Translations under genes and position numbers: made by a program | Assembly: GCF_017303295.1 (NCBI RefSeq) | Contig: NZ_JAFKOK010000002.1 | Span: 124,001-188,000, forward strand | Length of the DNA: 64,000 nt | Source: Rhodobacter sp. NTK016B | GTDB lineage: Bacteria > Pseudomonadota > Alphaproteobacteria > Rhodobacterales > Rhodobacteraceae | Reading direction: 5' to 3' | Part shown: piece after piece, positions 34,073 to 43,195 of the stretch | How positions within the stretch are numbered: the first letter of the stretch is position 1 | Layout: the number at the start of each line of letters is the position of its first letter | Notes under the pieces: generated by a model | Told to the model about the DNA's origin: nothing | Databases searched by the model: none | What the model saw: the letters and a program-made list of their open reading frames with translations, nothing else

Positions 34073-34086
34073 GCGCGTCGCCTTTC

Positions 34087-34119
34087 GTGCGCATATCGAA
34101 CAAAGTTAAAATAACGAAC
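34087..34119 (-). promoter_or_regulatory. Candidate IclR/PcaR-type operator upstream of pcaIJ
   Basis: On the minus strand 34101-34087 reads GTTCGATATGCGCAC, close to the 15-bp PcaR consensus of Pseudomonas putida as I recall it (GTTCGATAATCGCAC). A second GTTCG on the same strand lies at 34119-34115, 18 bp away. The site is 65-100 bp upstream of the pcaI start. Confidence 0.5.
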
Positions 34120-34183
34120 ATCGCGTCTGGACCCGCCCACGCCCCGCTAGCTATGCCTTGACCCGGGTTTCGAGGAGGGCGTC

Positions 34184-34918
34184 ATGGACAAGACCCTGCC
34201 CGATCCGGCCGCCGCCGTGGCCGGGATCGAGGATGGCATGAGCGTGATGATCGGCGGTTTCGGCGGCTCGGGTGCGCCGATCGAACTGATCCACGCGCTG
34301 ATCGACCGCTATCTGGCGACCGGCCATCCCAAAGACCTGACCGTCATCAACAACAACGCGGGCAATGGCCATGTCGGGCTTGCCGCGCTGATCGAACAGG
34401 GGATGGTCGCGACGCTGATCTGCTCGTTCCCGCGCTCGGCCGATCCGGTGGTCTTTACCGAAGCCTACAAGGCCGGGCGGATCACGCTTGAGCTGGTGCC
34501 GCAAGGGACACTGGCCGAACGCATCCGCGCGGGCGGCGCGGGCATCCCGGCCTTCTACACGCCCACGGGCTACGGCACCGCGCTGGCCGAGGGCAAACCG
34601 GTCGAGGAATTCGATGGCCGCCCGTATGTGCGCGAGCGCTGGCTCAAGGCGGATTACGCGCTGGTCCGGGCGCATCGCGGCGACACGATGGGCAACCTGA
34701 CCTACCGCATGGCCGCGCGGAATTTCGGCCCGCTGATGTGCATGGCGGCCAAGGTCAGCATCGTGCAGGTCTCGGAACTGGTGGAACCGGGCGGGATCGA
34801 CCCCGAGGCGGTGGTCACCCCCGGCATCTTCGTGCAGGGCGTGGTCGAGATCCCCGACCCCGCGCAGGAAGAGGCGCTGAACCGCGCCGGTTCGCGCTAT
34901 CCCGAGGTCCCGGCATGA
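34184..34918 (+). CDS. pcaI: 3-oxoacid/3-oxoadipate CoA-transferase subunit A (PcaI/ScoA)
   Basis: A 244-residue alpha subunit of a family I CoA transferase. The CoA-binding glycine loop is MIGGFGGSGAPIELIHAL and GGAGIPAFYTPTGYGTALAEGKPVEEFDGRPYVRER is characteristic. CFPRSAD-like CSFPRSADPVVF and LVPQGTLAERIRAGGAG complete the family signature. It converts a 3-oxoacid with succinyl-CoA to the CoA thioester, in the beta-ketoadipate pathway if it is PcaI. A PcaR-like upstream site favours PcaI over ketone-body ScoA. It overlaps the B subunit gene by 4 bp. Confidence 0.85.
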   Translation: MDKTLPDPAAAVAGIEDGMSVMIGGFGGSGAPIELIHALIDRYLATGHPKDLTVINNNAGNGHVGLAALIEQGMVATLICSFPRSADPVVFTEAYKAGRITLELVPQGTLAERIRAGGAGIPAFYTPTGYGTALAEGKPVEEFDGRPYVRERWLKADYALVRAHRGDTMGNLTYRMAARNFGPLMCMAAKVSIVQVSELVEPGGIDPEAVVTPGIFVQGVVEIPDPAQEEALNRAGSRYPEVPA

Positions 34919-35580
34919 GATTGACCCCCACGCAGATGGCCTGGCGCGCGGCGCAGGACATCGAAGACGGCGCCTATGTCAATCTGGGCATCGGCCAGCC
35001 GGAAATGGTGGCAAGGTTCCAGCCGCCCGGACGGGAAGCGATCTTTCACACCGAGAACGGGATTCTGGGTTTCGGCGAGGCTCCGCCCCCCGGCTGCGAA
35101 GACTGGGACCTGATCAACGCGGGCAAGAAAGCGGTGACGCTGAAGTCGGGCACGGCGTTTTTCCATCACGCCGACAGTTTTGCGATGGTGCGCGGCGGGC
35201 ATCTGGACGTGGCTATTCTGGGCGCCTACGAGGTCGCCGAAAGCGGCGATCTGGCGAATTGGTCGACCGGCCCGCGCGGGGTTCCGGCGGTGGGCGGGGC
35301 GATGGATCTGGTCCATGGCGCCAAGCGCGTGGCGGTAATGATGGATCACGTCACCAAGGACGGCGCGCCCAAGCTGGTGCGCGCCTGCAGCCTGCCGCTG
35401 ACCGGCGTCGGCTGCGTCACGCGGGTCTATTCCAGCCTTGCGGTGATCGACATCGTGGCGGGGCGTTTCGTGCTGCGCGAAAAGGTGCCCGAGCTGACGC
35501 TGGACGCCTTGCAGGCCATGACCGGCGCGACGCTGCATCTGGACGGGCCAGTCGGCGATCTGACCGCGCCCGATCTGTAA
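34915..35580 (+). CDS. pcaJ: 3-oxoacid/3-oxoadipate CoA-transferase subunit B (PcaJ/ScoB)
   Basis: A 221-residue beta subunit. The active-site glutamate is in HTENGILGFG, which forms the glutamyl-CoA thioester during the ping-pong reaction. YVNLGIGQPEMVARF and VMMDHVTKDGAPKLVRACSLPLTGVGCVTRVYSSLAVIDI are family hallmarks. ATG 34915 overlaps the pcaI stop. It forms a heterodimer or heterotetramer with subunit A. No other pca genes (pcaGHBCD, pcaF) are nearby, so the assignment to 3-oxoadipate rests on sequence class and the upstream site. Confidence 0.85.
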   Translation: MRLTPTQMAWRAAQDIEDGAYVNLGIGQPEMVARFQPPGREAIFHTENGILGFGEAPPPGCEDWDLINAGKKAVTLKSGTAFFHHADSFAMVRGGHLDVAILGAYEVAESGDLANWSTGPRGVPAVGGAMDLVHGAKRVAVMMDHVTKDGAPKLVRACSLPLTGVGCVTRVYSSLAVIDIVAGRFVLREKVPELTLDALQAMTGATLHLDGPVGDLTAPDL

Positions 35581-35585
35581 CCACC

Positions 35586-35604
35586 GCCGGGGGCTTTCCC
35601 CGGC
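35586..35604 (+). terminator. Hairpin after pcaIJ
   Basis: GCCGGGG, loop GCTTT, CCCCGGC, five bases after the pcaJ stop. It has no T tract. It probably marks the end of the pcaIJ message ahead of lhgO, which has its own GGAGG ribosome site. Confidence 0.55.
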
Positions 35605-35640
35605 CCCGGTTTGCGCTAGGCTCCGATCAACGGAGGCGGC

Positions 35641-36831
35641 ATGATCCACGATTTCTGCATCATCGGCGGCGGCATTGTCGGGCTGGCCACGGCGCGCGCG
35701 CTGCTGGATCGGCAACCCGGCGCAAGCCTGATCCTGCTGGAAAAAGAAAGCGGCCTCGGCCACCATCAGACCGGGCATAATTCGGGCGTGATCCATTCGG
35801 GGATCTATTACCAGCCCGGCAGCCTGAAAGCGCGGCTGTGCCGCGACGGGGCCGCGCGCACCAAGGAATTCTGTCGCGAGCACGGCATCGCCTTTGAGGA
35901 TCGCGGCAAGCTGATCGTCGCCACGCGCGCAGACGAGATCCCCCGCCTTGACGCGCTCTATGCGCGGGCGGGCGAAAACGGGATCCGCGCCACGCTGATG
36001 TCGCAAGCCGAGATCGCCGAACGCGAACCCGCGATTGCCGGGCTCAAGGCGATCTTCGTGCCCGACGCGGCCATCGTGGATTACCGGCAGGTGCTGGACG
36101 CGCTGGCGCGCGAGATCACCGCCAAGGGGGCCGAGATCCACTATGGCGCCGCGCCTCAGGCGATCCGCGAGCGCTCTGACACCGTCGAGATCGCCCTGCC
36201 CGGCGGCACTGTACAAGCGCGGCGGCTGGTCGCCTGCGCGGGCTTGCAATCCGACCGGGTGGCGCAGATGGCGGGCTTGCAGATCCGGCACCGGATCGTG
36301 CCGTTCCGCGGCGAATACTGGCGTTTGCGGACCCAGCGCGCGGGCGTTGCCCATTCGATGATCTATCCGGTGCCCGAACCGGGCCTGCCGTTTCTTGGCG
36401 TGCATCTGACACCGATGATCGACGGTTCGATGACGGTCGGGCCCAACGCGATGCTGGGCCTTGCGCGCGAGGGATATCCGAAACTGTCGGTCGATCTGCG
36501 CGATCTGGGCGCGATGCTGGCCTTTCCCGGCTTCTGGCGCGCGATTGCCGCGAATATCCGCCCCGGTCTGGATGAACTGGGCAACTCACTGTTCAAACGC
36601 CGCTATCTGGCCGCCTGCCAGCGCTATTGCCCGTCGCTGGAACTGGCCGACCTGACGCCGATGGCGCCGGGCATCCGCGCGCAGGCGGTCGGCGCCGGGG
36701 GCGAAATGCTGCACGATTTCCTGTTTCTCGATACCGACCGGATGCTGCATGTCTGCAACGCCCCCTCGCCCGCCGCGACCTCGGCCCTGCCCATTGGCGA
36801 CATGATCGCCGGGCGGTTGCTGGACGGGTAA
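35641..36831 (+). CDS. lhgO: L-2-hydroxyglutarate oxidase/dehydrogenase
   Basis: A 396-residue FAD-dependent enzyme that oxidises L-2-hydroxyglutarate to 2-oxoglutarate at the membrane, feeding electrons to quinone. The dinucleotide motif IIGGGIVGLATARALLD is at the N-terminus. HQTGHNSGVIHSGIYYQPGSLKARLC is the diagnostic LhgO stretch, and GEYWRLRT, HLTPMIDGSMTVGPNAMLG and GGEMLHDFLF follow. GGAGG lies 6 nt before ATG 35641. Its stop directly abuts the stop of the convergent amidase gene with no intergenic base. Confidence 0.92.
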   Translation: MIHDFCIIGGGIVGLATARALLDRQPGASLILLEKESGLGHHQTGHNSGVIHSGIYYQPGSLKARLCRDGAARTKEFCREHGIAFEDRGKLIVATRADEIPRLDALYARAGENGIRATLMSQAEIAEREPAIAGLKAIFVPDAAIVDYRQVLDALAREITAKGAEIHYGAAPQAIRERSDTVEIALPGGTVQARRLVACAGLQSDRVAQMAGLQIRHRIVPFRGEYWRLRTQRAGVAHSMIYPVPEPGLPFLGVHLTPMIDGSMTVGPNAMLGLAREGYPKLSVDLRDLGAMLAFPGFWRAIAANIRPGLDELGNSLFKRRYLAACQRYCPSLELADLTPMAPGIRAQAVGAGGEMLHDFLFLDTDRMLHVCNAPSPAATSALPIGDMIAGRLLDG

Positions 36832-38772
36832 TCACCCCTCGGCGAAGGCGCCGCGCCCGTCTTCGCTCAGCGCCACGATCAGCGGGCCATAGGGCGGCGC
36901 CCATTCGCTGTGACGATGGGTGTTTCGCGCCAGCGTGACACGGGCGGGCAGGTCCGTCGCCACCGGCTGCCCTGCCACGCTCAGCGCGGCAAGCGGGCTG
37001 TCGCAATGGATGGTCAGATGGGTCTGCGTGCCCTCATGCCGGGTCTCGACGCGCAGTTGCGGCAGGGGCGCATCGGGCGGCACGGGGGCCGTCAGCGGGC
37101 GCAGCTCAGGGGTGCGAGGCGGTTCTGCGCGCGGCGGCAGCGCGGCCTCGATGGCGCAGGCCAGTGACAGAAGCGCCGCGTCATCGCCTCCGCGCCCGAT
37201 CAGCGTCAGGCCCACGGGCATCACGATATCGCCGAGCATGCCCATCGGCACCGTGACGCTGGGAATGCCCAGATGCCGCATCGCAAGGTTGCCATTGGCA
37301 ATCCATGTCCCGTTGCGCCATGCCAGATCGGCCGAAACCGGGTTGGTATCGGCATCCGAGGGCGCGATATCCGCCACGGCGGGAAAGACCACGGCATCAA
37401 GGCCAAGGCGATCCATCCAATCGTCGAGATCGCGCTTGCGGGTTTCTTCGAGCCCCCGCAGCCCTTCGGCGATTTCGGGAATATCCTCGAACCCCGCGCG
37501 GGGATGGGCGCGCACATGGTCGGGATAGGTGGCGATATCGTCATCGAAGCCGGTATAGCGGTCGGGCAACGCGCCTTTGGGCTGCGGGAAGATCCGTGCG
37601 CCGTCGATGGCGGCCAGCGTATCGAGGTCCGGCTGCCCGTTGCGGCGCAGGAAATCGTCCCAGCTCCAGGCCGAGAGATCGATGATCTCACGCTTGAGAT
37701 AGGCCGCGCTCACCAGCCCTCGCGTATCGATACGCGGTGCGCCGGGGCGGTCGCCCTCGTAATTCGTGACGACCGGGAAATCGGTCAGCGTGACCATCGC
37801 GCCCGCCGCTTCGAGCCGGTCGCGCGTCTGCTCCCACAGCCGCAGGACGCTGGCCCGGGTGTCGATCCGCTGGCCGGTGGGGCCACCGATGCCGGGATCG
37901 GGTGCGGTGCCCGCCTCGGGGTCGGCGTTGAGATACATCGCCGGGATGCCGATGCGCCGCCCTTTAAGCGTGGCCTCGCGGGCCAGCGCCGGAACATCGT
38001 TGATCCGGACAGGCTTGACCGGAACCCAGGGCTGCGCGCGCCAGAAATCACCGTCGCGGCGCGGATCGTCCACAAGCAGCGTCTCGACCAGCACCAGCAT
38101 ATCGGCCATCGAGCGGGTATGCGGCACGACCACGTCCATCGTCGGCACCAGCGGCCAGTTGCCCCGCACCGAGATCGTCCCCCGACTGGGCGTATAGGCG
38201 CACAGCGCGTTATGCGAGGCGGGCGCGCGCCCCGAGGACCATGTCTCTTCGCCCAGCCCGAAAGCACCGAAACCCGCCGCTGTCGCGGTGCCCGACCCGT
38301 TGGACGAGCCAGAGGCGAAGGAGGCCGTCAGCCAATCCGCCGAATAGGGCGATTCCGCCCGGCCGTGCAGGCCGCGCTGCATCCCGCCATTGGCCATCGG
38401 CGGCATGGTGGTCAGCCCCACCAGCACCGCGCCCGCCGCCCTGAGCCGCTCAACCGCGAAGCTGTCCTCATTGGCGATCAGCGCGGCGAAAGCGGGCGAT
38501 CCGGCATCGACCGGCAGGCCCTTGGCCTTGTAGCTGCCCTTGGCGGTATAGGGGATCCCGTCCAGCGGCCCCCGCGCCCGGCCCTGCGCGCGCCTGAGAT
38601 CGGATTGCTGCGCCTCGGCGAACATTTCGGGGTTCAGGATCGGCACCGCGTTCAGTTTCGGCCCCGCGCGGTCATAAGCGGCGATGCGTTCCAGCGTCGC
38701 GGCCAGAAGCGCGGTGGCGGTGATCCGGCCCGCATCAAGCGCCTCGGCCAGCGTTGCGATGCTGGCATCCAT
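36832..38772 (-). CDS. Amidase signature family hydrolase with C-terminal extension
   Basis: A 646-residue amidase, longer than typical members (about 460-500). The Ser-cisSer-Lys triad region is recognisable: Lys in PYTAKGSYKAKGLP and the serine loop in SGSSNGSGTATAAGFGAFGLGEETWSS. The last 100 or so residues (after ALLSLACAIEAALP) form an extra domain rich in Pro and Arg with a beta-like end. It hydrolyses an amide or carbamoyl bond; the substrate is unknown. ATG 38772 follows the deiminase-like gene by 17 bp on the same strand, so the two may act on the same nitrogenous compound. Confidence 0.85.
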   Translation of the reverse strand: MDASIATLAEALDAGRITATALLAATLERIAAYDRAGPKLNAVPILNPEMFAEAQQSDLRRAQGRARGPLDGIPYTAKGSYKAKGLPVDAGSPAFAALIANEDSFAVERLRAAGAVLVGLTTMPPMANGGMQRGLHGRAESPYSADWLTASFASGSSNGSGTATAAGFGAFGLGEETWSSGRAPASHNALCAYTPSRGTISVRGNWPLVPTMDVVVPHTRSMADMLVLVETLLVDDPRRDGDFWRAQPWVPVKPVRINDVPALAREATLKGRRIGIPAMYLNADPEAGTAPDPGIGGPTGQRIDTRASVLRLWEQTRDRLEAAGAMVTLTDFPVVTNYEGDRPGAPRIDTRGLVSAAYLKREIIDLSAWSWDDFLRRNGQPDLDTLAAIDGARIFPQPKGALPDRYTGFDDDIATYPDHVRAHPRAGFEDIPEIAEGLRGLEETRKRDLDDWMDRLGLDAVVFPAVADIAPSDADTNPVSADLAWRNGTWIANGNLAMRHLGIPSVTVPMGMLGDIVMPVGLTLIGRGGDDAALLSLACAIEAALPPRAEPPRTPELRPLTAPVPPDAPLPQLRVETRHEGTQTHLTIHCDSPLAALSVAGQPVATDLPARVTLARNTHRHSEWAPPYGPLIVALSEDGRGAFAEG

Positions 38773-38789
38773 CAGGGTCACGGCACCGG

Positions 38790-39821
38790 TCACGACAGGC
38801 GCGCGGCGGGTTGCTGCTGGGTGATGCAATGGATCCCGCCGCCACGCGCGAACAGCTCTCGTGCATCGATCGACACGACGCGTCGCCCGGGATAGGCTGC
38901 GGCAAGGATTTCGGCGGCGCGCTGATCGGCCTCGGGCTCGCCAAAGGCGCAGGCGATAACGCCGTCGTTGCAGACAAGGTGATTGACGTAGCTGTAATCG
39001 ACCGGGCCATGCGCGTCGCGCAGGCGCGCCGGCGCGGGCAGCGCGATCACCTCGAGCGGACGGCCCCGTGCATCGGTCTCGGCGGCAAGCTGCGTCATGA
39101 TTTCCTGCGAGACGGCGTGATCGGGATGCCCCGGATCGCGCTGATCGTGGACCAGAACACGCCCGGGCGCGCTGAAGGTCGCGACGATATCGACATGGCC
39201 GCGCGTGCCGAACATGTCGTAGTCGCGCGTCAGGCCCTTTGGCAGCCAGATCGCCTTGGTCGTGCCCAGCGTTCGGGTCATCTCAGCCTCGACCCGCGCG
39301 CGGTCGGCATGGGGGTTTCGGCCGGGATCGAGCTGCACGGTTTCGGTCAGCAGCACGGTGCCCTCGCCATCGACATGGATGCCACCGCCTTCGTTGACCA
39401 GAAGCGAAGGGATGACCGGCACGCCTGCCAGCCCGGCCACGAAAACGGCCATGCCCCGGTCATGCGTGGCCGAGGTCCAGTCGGCAGCGCCCCAGCCGTT
39501 GAAGATCCAGTCCACGGCGGCCAGCGCGCCGGTGTCGTCATGCACGAAGGTGGGACCGGCATCGCGCATCCAGAAATCGTCGACCACTCGCTCGACCTGT
39601 TCGATCTCACCGCTCAGCATGGCGCGCGCGCGGCTGCGCTCGGACGGATCGATGACCATCGTGACGGGGGCGAATTGCGCGACAGCATGAGCGACGGCGG
39701 TCCAGGCGGCATAGCCCGCCTCGCGCTCGGAGATACTGTCGCCCAGCGTCTGGCCTTCGCGCGGAAAGGTCATCCAGACGCGGTCTTGCTTGTAGGTTTC
39801 GGCAGGCATGGTGAAAGGCAT
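38790..39821 (-). CDS. Agmatine deiminase family protein (peptidyl-arginine-deiminase type)
   Basis: A 343-residue guanidino-modifying enzyme of the GME superfamily. The active-site Cys is in GGGIHCITQQQPA and the His in TRGHVDIVATF. Acidic ligands lie in WMRDAGPTFV and LVNEGGGIHVDGEGTVLLTET. This pattern equals agmatine deiminase (agmatine to N-carbamoylputrescine). ATG 39821 is my preferred start (MPFTMPAETYKQDRVW); ATG 39809 is an alternative. It sits upstream of the amidase gene, which could act on a carbamoyl or amide product. Both hypotheses are inferred. Confidence 0.87.
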   Translation of the reverse strand: MPFTMPAETYKQDRVWMTFPREGQTLGDSISEREAGYAAWTAVAHAVAQFAPVTMVIDPSERSRARAMLSGEIEQVERVVDDFWMRDAGPTFVHDDTGALAAVDWIFNGWGAADWTSATHDRGMAVFVAGLAGVPVIPSLLVNEGGGIHVDGEGTVLLTETVQLDPGRNPHADRARVEAEMTRTLGTTKAIWLPKGLTRDYDMFGTRGHVDIVATFSAPGRVLVHDQRDPGHPDHAVSQEIMTQLAAETDARGRPLEVIALPAPARLRDAHGPVDYSYVNHLVCNDGVIACAFGEPEADQRAAEILAAAYPGRRVVSIDARELFARGGGIHCITQQQPAARLS

Positions 39822-39892
39822 GATCGGGCTCGTGCAAGGGACGCGCACAGGATTGCCCGGCTTGTGCGCGGGGGCAAGCGGGAAGCGGGCCT

Positions 39893-42520
39893 TCAGTCCC
39901 TGCTCGCGTGATCCGGAAGGGCGGCGTCAAGCCGGGTGATATCGGCCTCCACCACCCGGCGCGCCTCCGCCGACTGCCTGAGCAGGATGTCGAGCGCCGC
40001 GCAGTCGTCGTCTTGCGCGCGAAGCTGCATCTGCTTGAAAAGCGCCGCCGCCCGCGTCAGCCCGACAATCGACATCGACCCCGCCGTGCGATGCGCGAGC
40101 TGCGCGAAATCTGCAAGGCGGCCTTCTGCCAGAAGCGTGGGCAGCTGGCTTTCGGCAGCGTCCCAGTCGCTGAGCGCACGGGTGGTGAAGGCGGTGAGGG
40201 AATCGCGACCCAGTGTCTCTTCGAGCTCTGTGCGCGTTGTGGCATCGACATTCGGTTGTGCAATCGTCGATTTGGGGACGGCGGCCATCTCTGCCCCCTC
40301 GGCAGCAGGCGGCTTCTGAGGCCCCGTCGCGTGCCGCAGAGCCTCGCGCAGCGCCGCGCGGTTGATCGGCTTGAGCAGCACCGCGCACAGGCCCGCCCGT
40401 TCAAACCGCGCTTGTTGTTCAGGACCGGCAATGGCGGTGACGGCGAGAATCGGGGTGGTGACGCCCGCCGCGCGCAGGCGGCGTGTGGCCTCGATCCCGT
40501 CGCATTCCGGCATGTTGATATCCATCAGGATCACGTCGAACGCCCCGCCAAGCACGGCGTCGACCGCTTCGTGTCCGTCACAGGCAACCGCAACGACATG
40601 GCCATCGGCTTCGAGCAGTTCCTGCAACACTTCGCGGTTGATGGCGTTGTCATCGGCCACGAGGATGCGCAGCGGCGCGAGCGGCCCGCCTGGAACGCTC
40701 AGGGGGGCTTCGGCGGCGTCTTCTGCGGGCGGCTCGACACGTTCGAGCGCTACAATCAGGGTAAATGTGCTACCCTGCCCCGGCGCGCTGACCACGTCGA
40801 TCTGACCGCCCATCGTTTCGGCGGCGATCCGGGCGATTCCCAACCCCAGCCCCGACCCTTCGCGCGCGCGGGCATAGGGTGCGGCGAGCGTCTCGAAATT
40901 CTCGAAGATCCGCGCGAGATCGCTCTCTTTGATGCCGATGCCGGTGTCGCGGACGGAAACCTGAAGCGTGATCGCCTCACCGTTGGCAGGGACATCCCCA
41001 AAAGGCGTCATGCTGACCGTAACGCGCCCGCCGGTCGTGAATTTTATCGCATTTCCCAGCAGGTTATAGATCACCCGCAGAAACAGAACGGCACGCCCCC
41101 GGACCCAGACAAAGTGCAGATCGGGCGCGACGATCAGGCTCAGATCGTTGCCGTTCGCGCGGGCCGAGGCGCGGTTTTGCTCGACCATGTCGGCCAGCAT
41201 CTGCGCGGGACAAAAGGCGGTCTCGGGATAGGCGTTGCTGCCGGAATTGTCGATCCGCGCCAGTTCCAGCACATTATTCACCTGATCGAGCGCGATCTTG
41301 CCGCTGCGCTCGATAATATGCAGATAACGCAGCGCCTGTTCGTCACCGGCGAGACGGGGTTTGAGCAGGTCGAGCGTGGCGAGCACCCCGTTCAGCGGCG
41401 TGCGCATCTCGTGGCTCATGACGGCGAGGAACCGGGCCTTGGCCTCTTCCCCCTGCCGCGCCGCGTCATGGGCTTTGCGCAGCGTTTCCTCGCGTTCGGC
41501 GACATCGGTCATGTCGCGCACGAAGACGATATGCGACGGCTCCCCGCCCGCCTGCGCGGCAACGACGATCTCGGCCGGAAAATGCCGCCCCGCCGGGCTG
41601 CGCGCGACGATATCCTCGCGCCCGCGCCCGACGCGATCGGGCAGGCTTGCGCCGGGCGCGGGCCCTTCGGACGCGATCAGCGCGTCGAAGGGCAGCCCGT
41701 TCAGCGAGGCCCCGGCGGTGGTGAACATCTCGGCCGCCGCGCCGTTATGCAGCGTGATGTGGCCCGCACCGTCGACGACCAGCACCGCGTCGAGCGAGGC
41801 TTCGATCATCTGGTCGAGATCATGGCGCATGCGCTGCGAGGCAGCGAGGCGCCGCTCGCTCGCGCGGTATTGCTGCAAGACCAGCACGATCATCAGCGCC
41901 ATCAGGGCCGCCAGCGTGATCGTGGCACCGGCAAATTGCCGGAAGGTGCCGACAAGCGAGGTGCGCGCGGCAACGCTGTCGGCGACGATGGCGCCCAGCC
42001 CTGACACGGTCACCGGACGGACAGCATTGCGCAGCGCCCGGATCTCGGCCTCGAGCGCGGGCATGGCGGCGATCAGCGCCGCGTCGGGGCCATCGACCAA
42101 GGGCACCGACGCCTGCAGGAAATCCCGCTGCGCCCGCATGGCCGCTTCGCTGCCCGCAGCGGTCGGGAAACGCCCCGAACCGAAGGCCTGGGCGAGAACC
42201 CCGTGGCGGGAATAGAAGATGTCGAATCGCAGGCGGAATTCGTGCAGCAGAGTCTCGACATCTCCGTCGTTACTGAGCGCTGCGATCGTCGCATCCTGTG
42301 CCGCGCTCTGAAGGCGCAGAAGCTCGACTTCAAGCTGGGCCAGCGTCCATGTGCGGTTGTCGTTCTGCACCTCTTGCAAGGCGTGATTCTGATCCACGAC
42401 GCGGGCGAAAAGGTTGAAGGCGATCACGATCGTCGCCCCCGCCGCGAGCGCGCAGAGACCCAGCACGATCAGCCGCCCAAGGCCGACACGCGCCTTGTCC
42501 GCACGGGCGCTATTCTTCAT
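39893..42520 (-). CDS. Hybrid sensor histidine kinase (sensor-PAS-HisKA-HATPase-REC-Hpt)
   Basis: An 875-residue inner-membrane phosphorelay kinase. TM1 is about 14-35, followed by a roughly 160-residue, largely helical periplasmic sensor and TM2 at about 196-217. A PAS domain (about 225-340) precedes HisKA (MSHEMRTPLNGV). HATPase boxes are NLLGNAIKF, DTGIGI and GSGLGLGIA. A receiver follows (VADDNAINREVL, phospho-Asp in ILMDINMPECDG), then Hpt with LAHRTAGSMSIVG. The layout equals ArcB/TorS/BarA-type kinases. ATG 42520 begins MKNSARADKARVGLGRL. It lies 16 bp after the exported molybdopterin-fold gene and opposite a response regulator. Confidence 0.92.
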   Translation of the reverse strand: MKNSARADKARVGLGRLIVLGLCALAAGATIVIAFNLFARVVDQNHALQEVQNDNRTWTLAQLEVELLRLQSAAQDATIAALSNDGDVETLLHEFRLRFDIFYSRHGVLAQAFGSGRFPTAAGSEAAMRAQRDFLQASVPLVDGPDAALIAAMPALEAEIRALRNAVRPVTVSGLGAIVADSVAARTSLVGTFRQFAGATITLAALMALMIVLVLQQYRASERRLAASQRMRHDLDQMIEASLDAVLVVDGAGHITLHNGAAAEMFTTAGASLNGLPFDALIASEGPAPGASLPDRVGRGREDIVARSPAGRHFPAEIVVAAQAGGEPSHIVFVRDMTDVAEREETLRKAHDAARQGEEAKARFLAVMSHEMRTPLNGVLATLDLLKPRLAGDEQALRYLHIIERSGKIALDQVNNVLELARIDNSGSNAYPETAFCPAQMLADMVEQNRASARANGNDLSLIVAPDLHFVWVRGRAVLFLRVIYNLLGNAIKFTTGGRVTVSMTPFGDVPANGEAITLQVSVRDTGIGIKESDLARIFENFETLAAPYARAREGSGLGLGIARIAAETMGGQIDVVSAPGQGSTFTLIVALERVEPPAEDAAEAPLSVPGGPLAPLRILVADDNAINREVLQELLEADGHVVAVACDGHEAVDAVLGGAFDVILMDINMPECDGIEATRRLRAAGVTTPILAVTAIAGPEQQARFERAGLCAVLLKPINRAALREALRHATGPQKPPAAEGAEMAAVPKSTIAQPNVDATTRTELEETLGRDSLTAFTTRALSDWDAAESQLPTLLAEGRLADFAQLAHRTAGSMSIVGLTRAAALFKQMQLRAQDDDCAALDILLRQSAEARRVVEADITRLDAALPDHASRD

Positions 42521-42536
42521 GCCGGTCGTCCCGAAG

Positions 42537-43043
42537 TCACGGCACGACCCGGATACGCGCCAACTGCCAGACGCTGCGGGCATAGGTTTCATCGGTCCGG
42601 TATTCCGGGCCGGCGTCATAGGGGTAAACGATCCAGAACGGCCCCTTGTCCCGCAGCGGGAATTCCGCGCCGTCGCGCAGGTAGGCGACGATGGGATAAC
42701 GCGGGCCGATGTCTGACGCCGGGATATCGACCGCATAATCGTTGAAGGCAATGACGGTGACGTCCCTTGGCCCTGTCCCCACATGGGCGAGCAGCGCGCT
42801 GACCGGGACGCCGGTAAACTCGGTCACGCCGTCGGTCCAGATCGTGCCGGACAAGAAGACCTCTTGCGGCAGCGCGCGCAGGTCATCGAGATCAAGCATA
42901 AGCGTCTGTTCCGGGGTTTCGACGACCAGTACCTGCGCCGAAGCGCAGCCGGTCACGCCAAGCGGCGCCATGGCGATGACAAGGAAGAACGCGGTCAACA
43001 GGCGGATCGGAAAACGCATCACAGGGCCTTTAGCAAAGAACAT
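42537..43043 (-). CDS. Exported molybdopterin-fold (Oxidored_molyb-like) protein, probable kinase partner
   Basis: About 168 residues with a signal sequence (RLLTAFFLVIAMAPLGVTGCASAQ). VTGC could be a lipobox or ASA|QV a Sec cleavage site. The mature part resembles the small sulfite-oxidase/molybdopterin-binding fold: LDLDDLRALPQ, FTGVPVSALL, VTVIAFNDYAVDIPASDI, PIVAYLRDGAEFPLRDKGPFWIVYPYD. No cysteine is left in the mature domain, so the Mo-ligating Cys is absent. Together with the adjacent kinase it may sense a ligand in the periplasm. Start ATG 43043 has AAAGGAT upstream; ATG 43019 is an alternative. Confidence 0.75.
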   Translation of the reverse strand: MFFAKGPVMRFPIRLLTAFFLVIAMAPLGVTGCASAQVLVVETPEQTLMLDLDDLRALPQEVFLSGTIWTDGVTEFTGVPVSALLAHVGTGPRDVTVIAFNDYAVDIPASDIGPRYPIVAYLRDGAEFPLRDKGPFWIVYPYDAGPEYRTDETYARSVWQLARIRVVP

Positions 43044-43195
43044 CACGGTCGGATCCTTTCCGCCCGGCAGGGTTTCGCGACCTCCCCGGATCGGGCGAAA
43101 CGGATTCTTATGATTCATCTGGCCATAAAGGGGTGAACAAAGGGCTACGACACGCCCGGCTCACGCGGAAAGCCTGCACAATTCGAGGAAAAAGA

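Noticed and set aside
37273-38895. A 540-codon plus-strand frame opposite the amidase
   Set aside because: Antisense composition; the amidase triad is clear on the minus strand.
39908-42004. A 698-codon plus-strand frame opposite the hybrid kinase
   Set aside because: All kinase motifs lie on the minus strand; the plus-strand product has typical antisense composition and no recognisable domain.
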